A DNA stretch of 64,000 nucleotides from Bacillus massilioanorexius (GTDB taxonomy: Bacteria > Bacillota > Bacilli > Bacillales > DSM-1321), in contig NZ_CABKRX010000102.1 in assembly GCF_902374955.1 (NCBI RefSeq), positions 1 through 64,000 of the forward strand. The letters are read 5' to 3'. Position numbers and translations under genes: made by a program. Positions within the stretch are counted from its first letter, which is position 1; every line of letters begins with the position of its first letter. Below, in pieces: positions 52,942 through 60,900 of this stretch. The notes beneath the pieces are model-generated. The model searched no databases. It saw nothing but the letters and a program-made list of their open reading frames with translations, and was not told the DNA's origin.

Positions 52942-53092
52942 ATGCTACCCCCTAACAAGTAAAATAATCCCTTGGCCTTTCCTTTGGAATTAATATACCA
53001 TTATTTGCAATATAGGTAAAAGTACGAAAGCCCTACCTCAGAATAGAGTAGAGCTTCTATTTTTATAATAGGTCGTCCAGTAGATGCTTTTT

Positions 53093-53545
53093 CTATGTCG
53101 TAGCTATTTTTATGGTAACTTCTAATTCCATTTCTACATTTTCTCGTATAGCTCGGCTAATCATACAAGATGTTTCAGCTTTATGAGCCAGTTTATGAGT
53201 CATTTTTACATCACGTTCACTTGCATTTGATTTCAAAAGAATCGTGGGACGATGGATGATTTTTTGATAGGTAGGTACTCCTTTGTCTACCAGGACAATT
53301 CCTTCAGATATGATGGATAAGTCTTCCTTTTCGACACGACTATTGTCGAGTATAGCAGCGAGCGTAATGATATAGCAAGTAGCTGCGGCACCAAGGAGCA
53401 TTTCATCTGGATTTGTACCAATACCAGGTCCGTCCATTTCTGGAGGAACAGAAATGCTCGTCTTTAAGTTTCCACATGAAAGATCTCCTACATCATTTCG
53501 ACCACCTGGCCAATGCGCTTTCAGAAGAAAATGGTGTTTTGTCAT
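53093..53545 (-). CDS. OsmC-family peroxiredoxin
   Basis: The 150-residue protein has the two redox cysteines of OsmC/Ohr proteins: one in LLGAAATCYIITLAA near residue 57 and one in AETSCMISRAI near 128. An N-terminal AHWPGGRNDVGDL segment is like SACOL1771-type members. It reduces organic hydroperoxides with thiols. GGAGG lies before the ATG. It is monocistronic and adjacent to sulfur genes. Confidence 0.85.
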   Translation of the reverse strand: MTKHHFLLKAHWPGGRNDVGDLSCGNLKTSISVPPEMDGPGIGTNPDEMLLGAAATCYIITLAAILDNSRVEKEDLSIISEGIVLVDKGVPTYQKIIHRPTILLKSNASERDVKMTHKLAHKAETSCMISRAIRENVEMELEVTIKIATT

Positions 53546-53898
53546 ATGAAACCTCCATATTTTGTTTTCTAAGTCTAACTCTTAGTCCTTGATAACTTCT
53601 AATCAGAGTAGAGGAGCTTTATATCTTTAGAATAATAAAATTTACATCATCATATCATGATTTTTATAAGGGGATATATATTATTTTGTTTTTTATGAAA
53701 ATTTAAACTTTTTAATATTGACAAATCTTATTTGTATGGTAGGATTAATTTTAAATCGATGGATACTTTTAACAATTAGAGACTTATTTGACTCAATTTG
53801 AGTAACATGAATGGATTAATGGTGAATGAGTTTCTAGACAAATCTAGCTAGAATGAATGTTACAGAAATTTTTTATCGTTAAAAGGAGGCGAATACTT
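53546..53898 (+). promoter_or_regulatory. Noncoding region and promoter before the YezD-like gene
   Basis: TTGACA at 53718-53723 is followed after 16 bases by taggat (53740-53745), a possible promoter for the YezD-like gene. A long untranslated leader of about 150 bases follows, with no S-box, T-box or other riboswitch that I recognise. It ends in the AAAAGGAGG ribosome site at 53881-53889. Confidence 0.4.
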
Positions 53899-54054
53899 CT
53901 GAAATCATCTGAATGGGAAGATGTGGTTTCTCACATCGAACGAATGCTAGCTTCAGTGCAATTTGGTTCTATTACTTTAGTTGTTCAAGATGGTAAAGTA
54001 ATACAAATTGAGAAAAATGAAAAGGTTCGTCTTCCATCTAATAAAACACGCTGA
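53899..54054 (+). CDS. YezD family (DUF2292) small protein with a probable CTG start
   Basis: The roughly 51-residue protein matches YezD/DUF2292 (EWEDVVSHIERMLASVQFGS, ITLVVQDGKVIQIEKNEK). Family members cluster with sulfate assimilation genes and their role is unknown. The only good ribosome site, AAAAGGAGG, is followed after nine bases by CTG at 53899; no ATG, GTG or TTG lies near it. An in-frame ATG at 53857 would place the ribosome site inside the gene and add residues foreign to the family. The CTG start is therefore favoured. Confidence 0.75.
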   Translation: MKSSEWEDVVSHIERMLASVQFGSITLVVQDGKVIQIEKNEKVRLPSNKTR

Positions 54055-54066
54055 CTAGACAAACTA

Positions 54067-54112
54067 GAGGCGGTCTTTTGTACTTTATTGGTATAAAAGA
54101 CTGCCTTTTTCT
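54067..54112 (+). terminator. Terminator after the YezD-like gene
   Basis: The arms aggcggtcttttgtac and gtataaaagactgcct pair with one mismatch and are followed by TTTTTCT. Confidence 0.82.
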
Positions 54113-54159
54113 ATTGTCTTTAGCCCATAGATGGAAGAGCAGAGAGGAGTTTGAAACAG

Positions 54160-54876
54160 ATGGAAATACGTGATTCAGAAGACCACTTGCTTAAGCTTGC
54201 AGAAACATTTCTAACAACGAATGAGACAAAGGGGGCAATAGATGTTCTAAAGTGGTCTTATCAATTTTTTGAAGAAGACTCCATCGTCTATGCATCGAGC
54301 TTTGGAGCTGAGGCAATGGTATTAATTGATTTAATTAGTGCAATTAAACAGGATGCACATATTATTTTTCTTGATACAGGTCTTCATTTTCCAGAAACAT
54401 ATGATGTGATTGATGCAATTGAAGCTCGTTTTCCAAACTTAATAATCGAACGAAAACTTCCCGCACTTACATTAGATGAACAACGCGAACAATATGGTTC
54501 GGCGTTATGGAAACGAGAACCAAATAATTGTTGTCATATCCGGAAGGTACTACCTTTAAAAGAAGCATTAACTAATAAAGCTGCTTGGATTTCAGGATTG
54601 CGAAGAGATCAATCGATTTCACGAGCTCAAACAGCTTTTCTAAATTATGATGATAAATTTCGGAATATTAAAATATGTCCTCTTATTCATTGGTCTTGGG
54701 ATGATGTATGGACTTATATCCGTGAAAAGGATTTACCCTATAATTCTTTGCATGAGAAAGGTTATCCGAGTATCGGCTGTTTTCCTTGTACACAACCAGT
54801 TGAAAAGGATGGAGATCAACGAGCCGGTCGTTGGCAAGGAACTAGTAAAACAGAATGTGGATTGCATACGGATTAA
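54160..54876 (+). CDS. cysH: Phosphoadenylyl/adenylyl-sulfate reductase CysH
   Basis: CysH reduces (P)APS to sulfite with thioredoxin. The 238-residue protein has the nucleotide loop SSFGAEAMVLIDL and the catalytic ECGLH near the C-terminus. The cluster cysteines are CC in NNCCHIRKVLPL and CxxC in GCFPC, so it binds a [4Fe-4S] centre like bacterial APS reductases. The ATG at 54160 has AGGAG ten bases upstream; a TTG at 54151 is too near. It is the first gene of the assimilation operon, separated from sat by a 21-bp array. Confidence 0.93.
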   Translation: MEIRDSEDHLLKLAETFLTTNETKGAIDVLKWSYQFFEEDSIVYASSFGAEAMVLIDLISAIKQDAHIIFLDTGLHFPETYDVIDAIEARFPNLIIERKLPALTLDEQREQYGSALWKREPNNCCHIRKVLPLKEALTNKAAWISGLRRDQSISRAQTAFLNYDDKFRNIKICPLIHWSWDDVWTYIREKDLPYNSLHEKGYPSIGCFPCTQPVEKDGDQRAGRWQGTSKTECGLHTD

Positions 54877-54908
54877 TGGAGGTCGTAGACGTATATTGTT
54901 CATTTAGC

Positions 54909-54990
54909 CGCCATAACATCAGGGTTAGACGCAGAAATAACGCAAATAGACGCACAAACACTTTAGTTAGACGCAAAAAACATAATAGAT
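54909..54990. repeat. 21-bp periodic mini-array 3 (AGACGCA type)
   Basis: After the head ccgccataacatcag, agacgca occurs at 54927, 54948 and 54969, exactly 21 bp apart, with an extra taacgca at 54938. The head shares taacatcag with array 1, though the repeated heptamer differs. It lies between cysH and sat. Confidence 0.75.
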
Positions 54991-55008
54991 AAAGGTAGGT
55001 TGATTTTG

Positions 55009-56169
55009 ATGACAATTCCAAAGCCACATGGTGGCGAGCTTATATCAGCTTATAATCCAACTTTTGATTTTACAGGGATAGAAAAGGAAATACACATAGA
55101 TGCCGTTGCATTAAGTGATTTAGAACTAATTGGAGTTGGCTTATTTAGTCCGCTAACAGGATTTCTGGGAAAAGAAGATTATGAATCGGTAGTAGATAAC
55201 ATGCGACTAAAGGATGGAACAGTATGGGCGATTCCTATCACCTTACCAGTGAGTGAGCAGTTAGCAGAAACATTCAATATTGGTGAGACGATCAAGCTTG
55301 TTCATGAAACGGAAGTATATGGGGTTATGACTATTTCGGAACTTTATGAACCAGATTTAGCAAAGGAAGCACGCGAAGTATATAGAACAGAGGATTTAGC
55401 ACATCCAGGAGTGAAGCGATTATTTCAACGAGGTTCGGTTTATGTAGCAGGAGAAATTGTTTTAGTTAGAAAACCGAGTCACGGAACTGCAAATGATGTT
55501 TGGTTTGAGCCAGAAAAGTCTCGAGCTTTATTCACTGAAAAGGGATGGAAAACGGTGGTTGGGTTTCAAACGAGAAATCCTGTCCATCGTGCGCACGAAT
55601 ATATTCAAAAAGCAGCATTGGAAACAGTAGATGGTTTATTTTTAAATCCGTTAGTAGGAGAAACAAAGTCAGATGATATTCCAGCAGATGTCCGTTTAAA
55701 AAGTTATCGAGTATTGCTGGAAAACTATTATCCAGAGGAGAGAGTTTTATTAGGGGTCTATCCGGCTGCTATGAGATATGCAGGTCCTCGTGAAGCGATT
55801 TTTCATGCAATTGTTCGTAAAAATTTTGGGTGCACACATTTCATCATAGGGCGCGATCATGCTGGTGTTGGTAATTATTATGGAACGTATGATGCTCAAT
55901 TTATTTTTAGTGAATTCACAGAAGAGGAACTAGGGATAACTCCTTTATTTTTTGAGCATAGCTTTTATTGCCAAGTATGTGAAGGTATGGCATCGGATAA
56001 AACATGCCCACATGGTACAGAGAGCCGAGTTATTTTGTCAGGGACGAAGGTCCGTGAATTGCTACGTAAAGGCGAACTACCACCTTCCACTTTTAGTCGT
56101 AGAGAAGTAATTGAAGTATTAATTGATGGATTGAAAGAGAAAGAAAGTATTGTAGGAGGAAAATCATGA
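55009..56169 (+). CDS. sat: Sulfate adenylyltransferase (ATP sulfurylase)
   Basis: Sat makes APS from sulfate and ATP. The 386-residue protein has the motifs QTRNPVHRAHEYIQK and GRDHAGVGNYYGTYDAQ. Cysteines in CQVCEGMASDKTCPHG suggest the zinc site of bacterial Sat. The ATG at 55009 follows AGGTAGG; B. subtilis Sat has a similar length. It overlaps cysC by four bases. Confidence 0.95.
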   Translation: MTIPKPHGGELISAYNPTFDFTGIEKEIHIDAVALSDLELIGVGLFSPLTGFLGKEDYESVVDNMRLKDGTVWAIPITLPVSEQLAETFNIGETIKLVHETEVYGVMTISELYEPDLAKEAREVYRTEDLAHPGVKRLFQRGSVYVAGEIVLVRKPSHGTANDVWFEPEKSRALFTEKGWKTVVGFQTRNPVHRAHEYIQKAALETVDGLFLNPLVGETKSDDIPADVRLKSYRVLLENYYPEERVLLGVYPAAMRYAGPREAIFHAIVRKNFGCTHFIIGRDHAGVGNYYGTYDAQFIFSEFTEEELGITPLFFEHSFYCQVCEGMASDKTCPHGTESRVILSGTKVRELLRKGELPPSTFSRREVIEVLIDGLKEKESIVGGKS

Positions 56170-56765
56170 CTCAATCTAGCAATCTTACATGGCATGAAAC
56201 ATCTATAACGAAGGATGATCGAAAAAATCAAAATGGACATGGAAGCTGTGTACTATGGTTTACTGGTTTATCCGGTTCAGGGAAATCTACGATAGCTAAT
56301 GCTTTTTCTAGCTATTTATATAAGGAAGGAATTAGCGAGTATGTGTTAGATGGTGACAATATTCGTCATGGATTAAATCGTGATTTAGATTTTTCAGAAG
56401 AAGATCGTTCTGAAAATATCCGTCGTATAGGAGAGGTTGCAAAATTATTTGTAGATAGTGGAACGATTGTCATTACAGCATTTATCTCCCCGTTTCGTGA
56501 TGACCGAGAGACTGTTCGGAAATTATTTGAAGACGGCGAATTTATTGAAGTATATGTTCAATGTCCACTTGAAGTATGTGAGGGACGTGATCCTAAAAAA
56601 CTTTATCAGAAAGCTAGAAAAGGTGAAATTAAAGATTTTACAGGAATTGATTCACCCTATGAAGAACCAGCCTCACCGGAAATCATTATTCCGACAGATA
56701 AATTAACAGTTGAAGAAGCGGTGTTTAAAATAAAAGACTATTTAATTGAAAATAAAGTGATGTAA
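56166..56765 (+). CDS. cysC: Adenylylsulfate kinase CysC
   Basis: CysC phosphorylates APS to PAPS. The 199-residue P-loop kinase has GLSGSGKS near residue 33, DGDNIRHGLNRDLDFS, and FISPFRDDRE and FIEVYVQCPLEVCEGRDPKKLY in the usual order. The ATG follows GTAGGAGG and overlaps sat (ATGA). Confidence 0.95.
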   Translation: MTQSSNLTWHETSITKDDRKNQNGHGSCVLWFTGLSGSGKSTIANAFSSYLYKEGISEYVLDGDNIRHGLNRDLDFSEEDRSENIRRIGEVAKLFVDSGTIVITAFISPFRDDRETVRKLFEDGEFIEVYVQCPLEVCEGRDPKKLYQKARKGEIKDFTGIDSPYEEPASPEIIIPTDKLTVEEAVFKIKDYLIENKVM

Positions 56766-56778
56766 GGAGGGAACAGAA

Positions 56779-58410
56779 ATGGCATATGTCAAGAATTGGG
56801 CAAACAATGAAAAACTGAATAAAACGGAAATAGCCAAGCTAGAGAAGGATGGGCTGAAAATATTAGATGATATACCGTATTATGCGGCAAATGGATTTTC
56901 TTCGATTCCACAAGAACAATGGGATTTATTTAAATGGGCAGGTCTTTATTTACAGCGACCTAAGGAAGATGGATATTTTATGATGCGCGTTAATGTTCCT
57001 TCAGGAATACTGAATAAATCTCAAGTTGAAACATTAGCTGGTATTGCACGAGATTACGGTAGAGGTGTATTTGATATTACGACTAGGCAGGCTGTTCAAT
57101 TTCACTGGCTTGAAATTGAACAAATACCAGATATTTTTAGAAGACTTGAAGCAGCTGGACTTTCAAGTGCTGGGGCTTGTGGAGATATTACTCGTACTAT
57201 AGTTGGTAATCCAATTGCCGGAATTGATCCAGACGAGCTATTTGATACGAGAGAAATTGTTAAAGAAGTGTATAACTTTTTCCAACGAAATGAGGATTTT
57301 TCTAATTTACCTCGGAAGTATAAAATGTCAATTAGCGCTAATCTTCGAAATGCCTCAAATGCAGAGATAAACTGCATTTCTTTTACACCTGCAACGAAAG
57401 AAATTGATGGGGAAATAAAGAAAGGCTTTCATTTGAAAGTGGGAGGTGGCTTGTCATCTCGACCATTTTTGGCTCAAACATTAGATGTTTTTGTTGAGCC
57501 TGAACGAACATTGGAGGTTGCCGTTGCCGTTACGACGATTTTTAGAGATTTTGGATATCGAGAAAAACGTCATTTAGCAAGACTGAAATTCTTATTGGCT
57601 GATTGGGGACCTGAGAAATTTTTAGAAAAAATTAAAGAATATACAGGCGAGCTTCCTACAAAAGGAGAGGAACCTGTAGAGTCGTGGAATGCAGGTTATT
57701 TTTACGGAATTCATAACCAAAAGCAAGAAGGATTAAAGTTTTTGGGCTTCAATGTCCCTGTCGGCAGATTAAGTGCTGATGAAGTATTTGAGATTGCTAG
57801 AATATCTGAACAGTATGGGAATGGAGAAATTCGTACATGTAATTCACAAAACTTAATTATTCCTAATATCCCATCAGAAAATGTAGATGCGTTATTGGCA
57901 GAACCTATTTTTAAAAGAATAACGATTAATCCAAACTCATTCATTGGTCACGCAGTCTCTTGTACAGGAATTGAATATTGTAATTTAGCTCTTGTTGAAA
58001 CGAAAGAATTTATGCGTGTGATCGCTGAACAATTGGATGAGAAGATTTCACTAGATGTACCAGTACGTATGCATATGGTAGGGTGCCCAAACTCATGCGG
58101 TCAACGTCAAATCGCTGATATCGGTCTACAAGGTATGAAGGTTCGAAATAAAGATAAGAAGCTTGTTGAAGCGTATGAAATATATGTTGGAGGTACGTTA
58201 AATGCAGGTGGTAAGTTCAACGAAAAATTGAAAGGGAAAGTACCCTCTGAATATTTGTCTTCTGTTTTAGAAAAGCTATTGCTTTATTTTAAAGATGAAA
58301 AAGCTAAAGGAGAATCTTTTTTTGACTTTGTGGAGCGATTAGGGGTACCAACAATTCAGCAAGTTTTTGAAACAATCTTGGAGCAAGAAGTGCATGGCGT
58401 ATCTTTATAG
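56779..58410 (+). CDS. Siroheme-dependent sulfite (or nitrite) reductase, ferredoxin type
   Basis: The 543-residue protein reduces sulfite to sulfide at a siroheme-[4Fe-4S] centre. Two half-repeats are visible (residues 50-140, with TRQAVQFHWLEIEQIPDIF, and 310-400, with RTCNSQNLIIPNI). The cluster ligands are in CTGIEYCNLAL and CPNSCGQRQIADIGLQG. The length fits the NirA/Sir ferredoxin group rather than CysI. The operon with sat, cysC and siroheme genes points to sulfite; nitrite is possible. AAGGAGGG precedes the ATG. Confidence 0.9.
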   Translation: MAYVKNWANNEKLNKTEIAKLEKDGLKILDDIPYYAANGFSSIPQEQWDLFKWAGLYLQRPKEDGYFMMRVNVPSGILNKSQVETLAGIARDYGRGVFDITTRQAVQFHWLEIEQIPDIFRRLEAAGLSSAGACGDITRTIVGNPIAGIDPDELFDTREIVKEVYNFFQRNEDFSNLPRKYKMSISANLRNASNAEINCISFTPATKEIDGEIKKGFHLKVGGGLSSRPFLAQTLDVFVEPERTLEVAVAVTTIFRDFGYREKRHLARLKFLLADWGPEKFLEKIKEYTGELPTKGEEPVESWNAGYFYGIHNQKQEGLKFLGFNVPVGRLSADEVFEIARISEQYGNGEIRTCNSQNLIIPNIPSENVDALLAEPIFKRITINPNSFIGHAVSCTGIEYCNLALVETKEFMRVIAEQLDEKISLDVPVRMHMVGCPNSCGQRQIADIGLQGMKVRNKDKKLVEAYEIYVGGTLNAGGKFNEKLKGKVPSEYLSSVLEKLLLYFKDEKAKGESFFDFVERLGVPTIQQVFETILEQEVHGVSL

Positions 58411-58612
58411 GTTTGATGTCAATCTAGGCAAGAAAGACGTGGTAGCCATCATTAGTGCTGAAAATGATGAAGCGGCTTTTTTGCATTTAGAAGTTGAACT
58501 AGAAAAGTTTTATTTACGTTTGCCTGATGTTCAAGAAATAACGTTACGTGAAAAGAAACGTCTAACAAAGAGAGCAGGATATATTTTAGATGAAGATGAG
58601 AAGGGGTGGTAG
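58394..58612 (+). CDS. DUF3906 family small protein
   Basis: The 72-residue protein (MAYLYRFDVNLGKKDVVAII, then SAENDEAAFLHLEVELEKFY) is a DUF3906 member, known only from Bacillaceae sulfite-reductase operons, with unknown function. The ATG at 58394 lies in the end of the reductase gene, ten bases after GGAG. It overlaps the reductase stop (58410) and precedes sumT. A role as a small partner of the reductase is a guess from position. Confidence 0.8.
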   Translation: MAYLYRFDVNLGKKDVVAIISAENDEAAFLHLEVELEKFYLRLPDVQEITLREKKRLTKRAGYILDEDEKGW

Positions 58613-58614
58613 AA

Positions 58615-59388
58615 ATGGCAGGGAAAGTATATCTGATTGGAGCGGGTCCTGGTGATCCAGACTTATTGACAGTTAAGGGCTTACGTTATTTACAGCAGGC
58701 AGATGTGGTTTTGTATGACAGACTGATTAATCCAGAATTGCTAAAGCATGCGAAGTCAAGTGCCCAGCTAATCTACTGTGGAAAGCTCCCTCATTATCAT
58801 ACGATGAAGCAGGAAACAATTAATCATTTTCTTGTGAAGTATGCTAAAAAAGGGTTACAAGTAGTGCGTTTAAAAGGAGGCGATCCTTTTGTTTTTGGTC
58901 GTGGGGGAGAGGAGGCTGAAGCTTGTGCCAATCAGGAGATTCCTTTTGAAATCGTCCCTGGGATAACGTCAGGAATCGCAGCACCAGCTTATGCGGGCAT
59001 ACCCATTACACATCGGACATTAAGTAAAAGCTTTGCCTTTATTACCGGCCATCAGCTAGGGGACCAGGAAGCTGAGTATCAATGGTCTTATCTGGTGAAT
59101 TCAGTTGATACGATTTGTATATACATGGGTGTCTCTCATTTAGCAAGTATTGTCGATAAGCTGATACACAATGGGAAAAGAGAAGATACACCTATTGCTC
59201 TTATTCACTGGGGAACGTATAAAGAACAACAAACGGTAGTTGGAACACTAAAGTCGATTGTGGAAAAAGTACATGAGGCACACGTTACTAATCCAAGTAT
59301 GATTATTATAGGTGAAGTAGTTCGTTTACATGAGAAATTACACTGGTTTGAGGATGAAATTCAATCGCAAATTCCAATCGTGCAATAG
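58615..59388 (+). CDS. sumT: Uroporphyrinogen-III C-methyltransferase (SUMT)
   Basis: SUMT makes precorrin-2 on the siroheme path. The 257-residue protein has the N-terminal YLIGAGPGDPDLLTVKG, the SAM-binding RLKGGDPFVFGRGGEEA and the EIVPGITSGIAAPAYAGIPITHR motifs. The ATG at 58615 follows GGGGTGG; the length equals B. subtilis YlnD. It supplies siroheme to the reductase encoded upstream. Confidence 0.95.
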   Translation: MAGKVYLIGAGPGDPDLLTVKGLRYLQQADVVLYDRLINPELLKHAKSSAQLIYCGKLPHYHTMKQETINHFLVKYAKKGLQVVRLKGGDPFVFGRGGEEAEACANQEIPFEIVPGITSGIAAPAYAGIPITHRTLSKSFAFITGHQLGDQEAEYQWSYLVNSVDTICIYMGVSHLASIVDKLIHNGKREDTPIALIHWGTYKEQQTVVGTLKSIVEKVHEAHVTNPSMIIIGEVVRLHEKLHWFEDEIQSQIPIVQ

Positions 59389-59404
59389 CGAAGGAGGTAT
59401 GGCT

Positions 59405-60142
59405 ATGCAAGCCATTCTTTATGTAGGTCATGGAACACGTTCAACAAAAGGGGCCGAGGAGGCGAAGCTTTTTTTGAACGAAGTGATGAATCGAGTGGAA
59501 GCTGAAATTCAGGAAATCAGCTTCCTTGAGTTAACAGAGCCAACGATTGAAGAATCATTTGAACGTTGTATCGAAGTAGGGGCAACTAATATAACTGTTG
59601 TTCCTCTTTTCTTATTGGCTGCTGGTCATATTAAACAAGATATTCCTGAAAAATTGAAATATCTTCAACAGAAGCATCCATTTGTTCAGGTCATAGTAGC
59701 AGATCCGTTTGGAGTACAAGAAATCATTTTAGACGGTATAGTCGAGCTAATAAAGGAAACAGCTGGAGAGCTTATGCTGGAAGATTCGCTATTAATTGTT
59801 GGAAGAGGTAGCAGTGACACAGCAATTCATCAAAACTTTTTACAAATTGTAACAGGTATAGCTAGTAGGTTAACTGTTTCAAAAGTCAACGTTTGCTATT
59901 TGGCCGCGACAACTCCCACATTTTCTGAAGGAATAGAACATATGAGTCGAACAACTGTTGGTAGAGTTGTCGTTATTCCATACTTATTATTTGGTGGTTT
60001 GTTATTATCTGAGATTCAAGCAGAAGTACGAAAAAGGAAGAAACGTGGTGAGTCAATTATCTTAACAAGTGCATTAAGTAAACATCAAGCTATTCAAGAT
60101 ATTGTCGTAGAAAAGGGATTACAATATTTACTGAGTAGTTGA
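59405..60142 (+). CDS. sirB: Sirohydrochlorin chelatase SirB/CbiX type
   Basis: The 245-residue protein inserts iron (or cobalt) into sirohydrochlorin. Two CbiX half-domains are visible (1-120 and 125-245). The first starts ILYVGHGTRSTKGAEEA, with the catalytic His in GHGTR, and has PLFLLAAGHIKQDIP; the second starts LLIVGRGSSDTAIHQ and has IPYLLFGGLLLSEIQ. The ATG at 59405 has AAGGAGG seven bases upstream. In B. subtilis ylnDEF the third gene (SirC, precorrin-2 dehydrogenase) follows; it is absent here. Confidence 0.92.
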   Translation: MQAILYVGHGTRSTKGAEEAKLFLNEVMNRVEAEIQEISFLELTEPTIEESFERCIEVGATNITVVPLFLLAAGHIKQDIPEKLKYLQQKHPFVQVIVADPFGVQEIILDGIVELIKETAGELMLEDSLLIVGRGSSDTAIHQNFLQIVTGIASRLTVSKVNVCYLAATTPTFSEGIEHMSRTTVGRVVVIPYLLFGGLLLSEIQAEVRKRKKRGESIILTSALSKHQAIQDIVVEKGLQYLLSS

Positions 60143-60232
60143 CTTTTTAGAAGGATAAAAGTTTTCTTCATTCTAAATTCTCCTTACAATCTAATGTTGG
60201 TTAAGCTATGATTGGAAAAGGGGGAATGATCA

Positions 60233-60577
60233 TTGAATAAGTCATCGATTATTTGGGTGTTAGAGCTGTTCGTAAGGATATGTTATTTGTTAGGTGTACC
60301 ATTTGCCGCTTATGAGCATTATACTGTTATATTCATTTTTTTACTTATCATTATTGCTCTTGAATGGTTGATTAAATATTACAAAAAAGAAATGAAACAG
60401 CAAGCTACTTTTTTTGAGGGAAAGATGGTTTCAATATTGTTTGGTCTACTTCTATTAATCGAGGTAACTTGTTTCTATTTAGTAACTAAGCCTTCGGTTA
60501 TCTTTGTTTTACTGTTCGGTGGATATGCTATACAAATAATCGTAAGGGCATTCAGTCATCATCCGAAAAAGATATAG
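60233..60577 (+). CDS. Small membrane protein of unknown function
   Basis: The 114-residue protein has four hydrophobic helices with a short cytosolic basic loop (KYYKKEMKQQ) between the second and third. The start is TTG at 60233, eight bases after AAGGGGG. It follows sirB by 90 bases and precedes a terminator, so it may belong to the assimilation operon. No family is recognised. Confidence 0.6.
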   Translation: MNKSSIIWVLELFVRICYLLGVPFAAYEHYTVIFIFLLIIIALEWLIKYYKKEMKQQATFFEGKMVSILFGLLLLIEVTCFYLVTKPSVIFVLLFGGYAIQIIVRAFSHHPKKI

Positions 60578-60582
60578 AAGTA

Positions 60583-60630
60583 AAGAGGATGTTCAAAAGG
60601 AAAAATTCGATGACATCCTCTTATATTTTA
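60583..60630 (+). terminator. Terminator at the end of the sulfate assimilation region
   Basis: aagaggatg pairs with catcctctt across a 22-base interior, followed by ATATTTTATTT. Confidence 0.7.
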
Positions 60631-60727
60631 TTTAAATTTCATACTATCCTATCTCAACTAAAGAATAGAATAGAGCCATGCACAGGACAAAACGCGCGTA
60701 ACAAACAATCCATAAAAAATGGGAATT

Positions 60728-60788
60728 ACATAAAGTGTAGGGGGTCTTTGAAAAGTGATAAAAATCACTTTTTAGAGAGCTTTTTTTA
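60728..60788. repeat. Hairpin element, copy 2
   Basis: acataaagtgtagggggtct, then ttgaaaagtgat, aaaa, and atcactttttagagagc plus a T-run parallel the element at 29248-29312. This copy has mismatched outer stem bases but a better T-run. No gene lies in the region; a 75-codon frame at 60589-60816 across it is considered spurious. Confidence 0.65.
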
Positions 60789-60820
60789 CGTTTCGTATAG
60801 TGATAATGTAATTTAATTGT

Positions 60821-60880
60821 TTGCGATATGAATAGTAAAGATTATATAATATGATAAGATATGAATGATTATCATTATCA
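60821..60880 (+). promoter_or_regulatory. Promoter with a Fur box before the nitroreductase gene
   Basis: ttgcga (60821-60826) and TATAAT (60845-60850) are 18 bp apart. TGATTATCATTATCA at 60866-60880 matches the Bacillus Fur 7-1-7 consensus TGATAATNATTATCA at all but one position. It covers the region just after the -10, where Fur would block transcription under iron-replete conditions. Confidence 0.85.
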
Positions 60881-60900
60881 ATTAGGGGTGGAGGGGTAAT

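Noticed and set aside
53546..53898. Possible SAM (S-box) riboswitch before the sulfur genes
   Set aside because: The conserved S-box core sequences and helix order are not present here or before 54160.
60589..60816. 75-codon frame after the small membrane protein
   Set aside because: It crosses a terminator and the hairpin repeat and has no ribosome site or recognisable residues.
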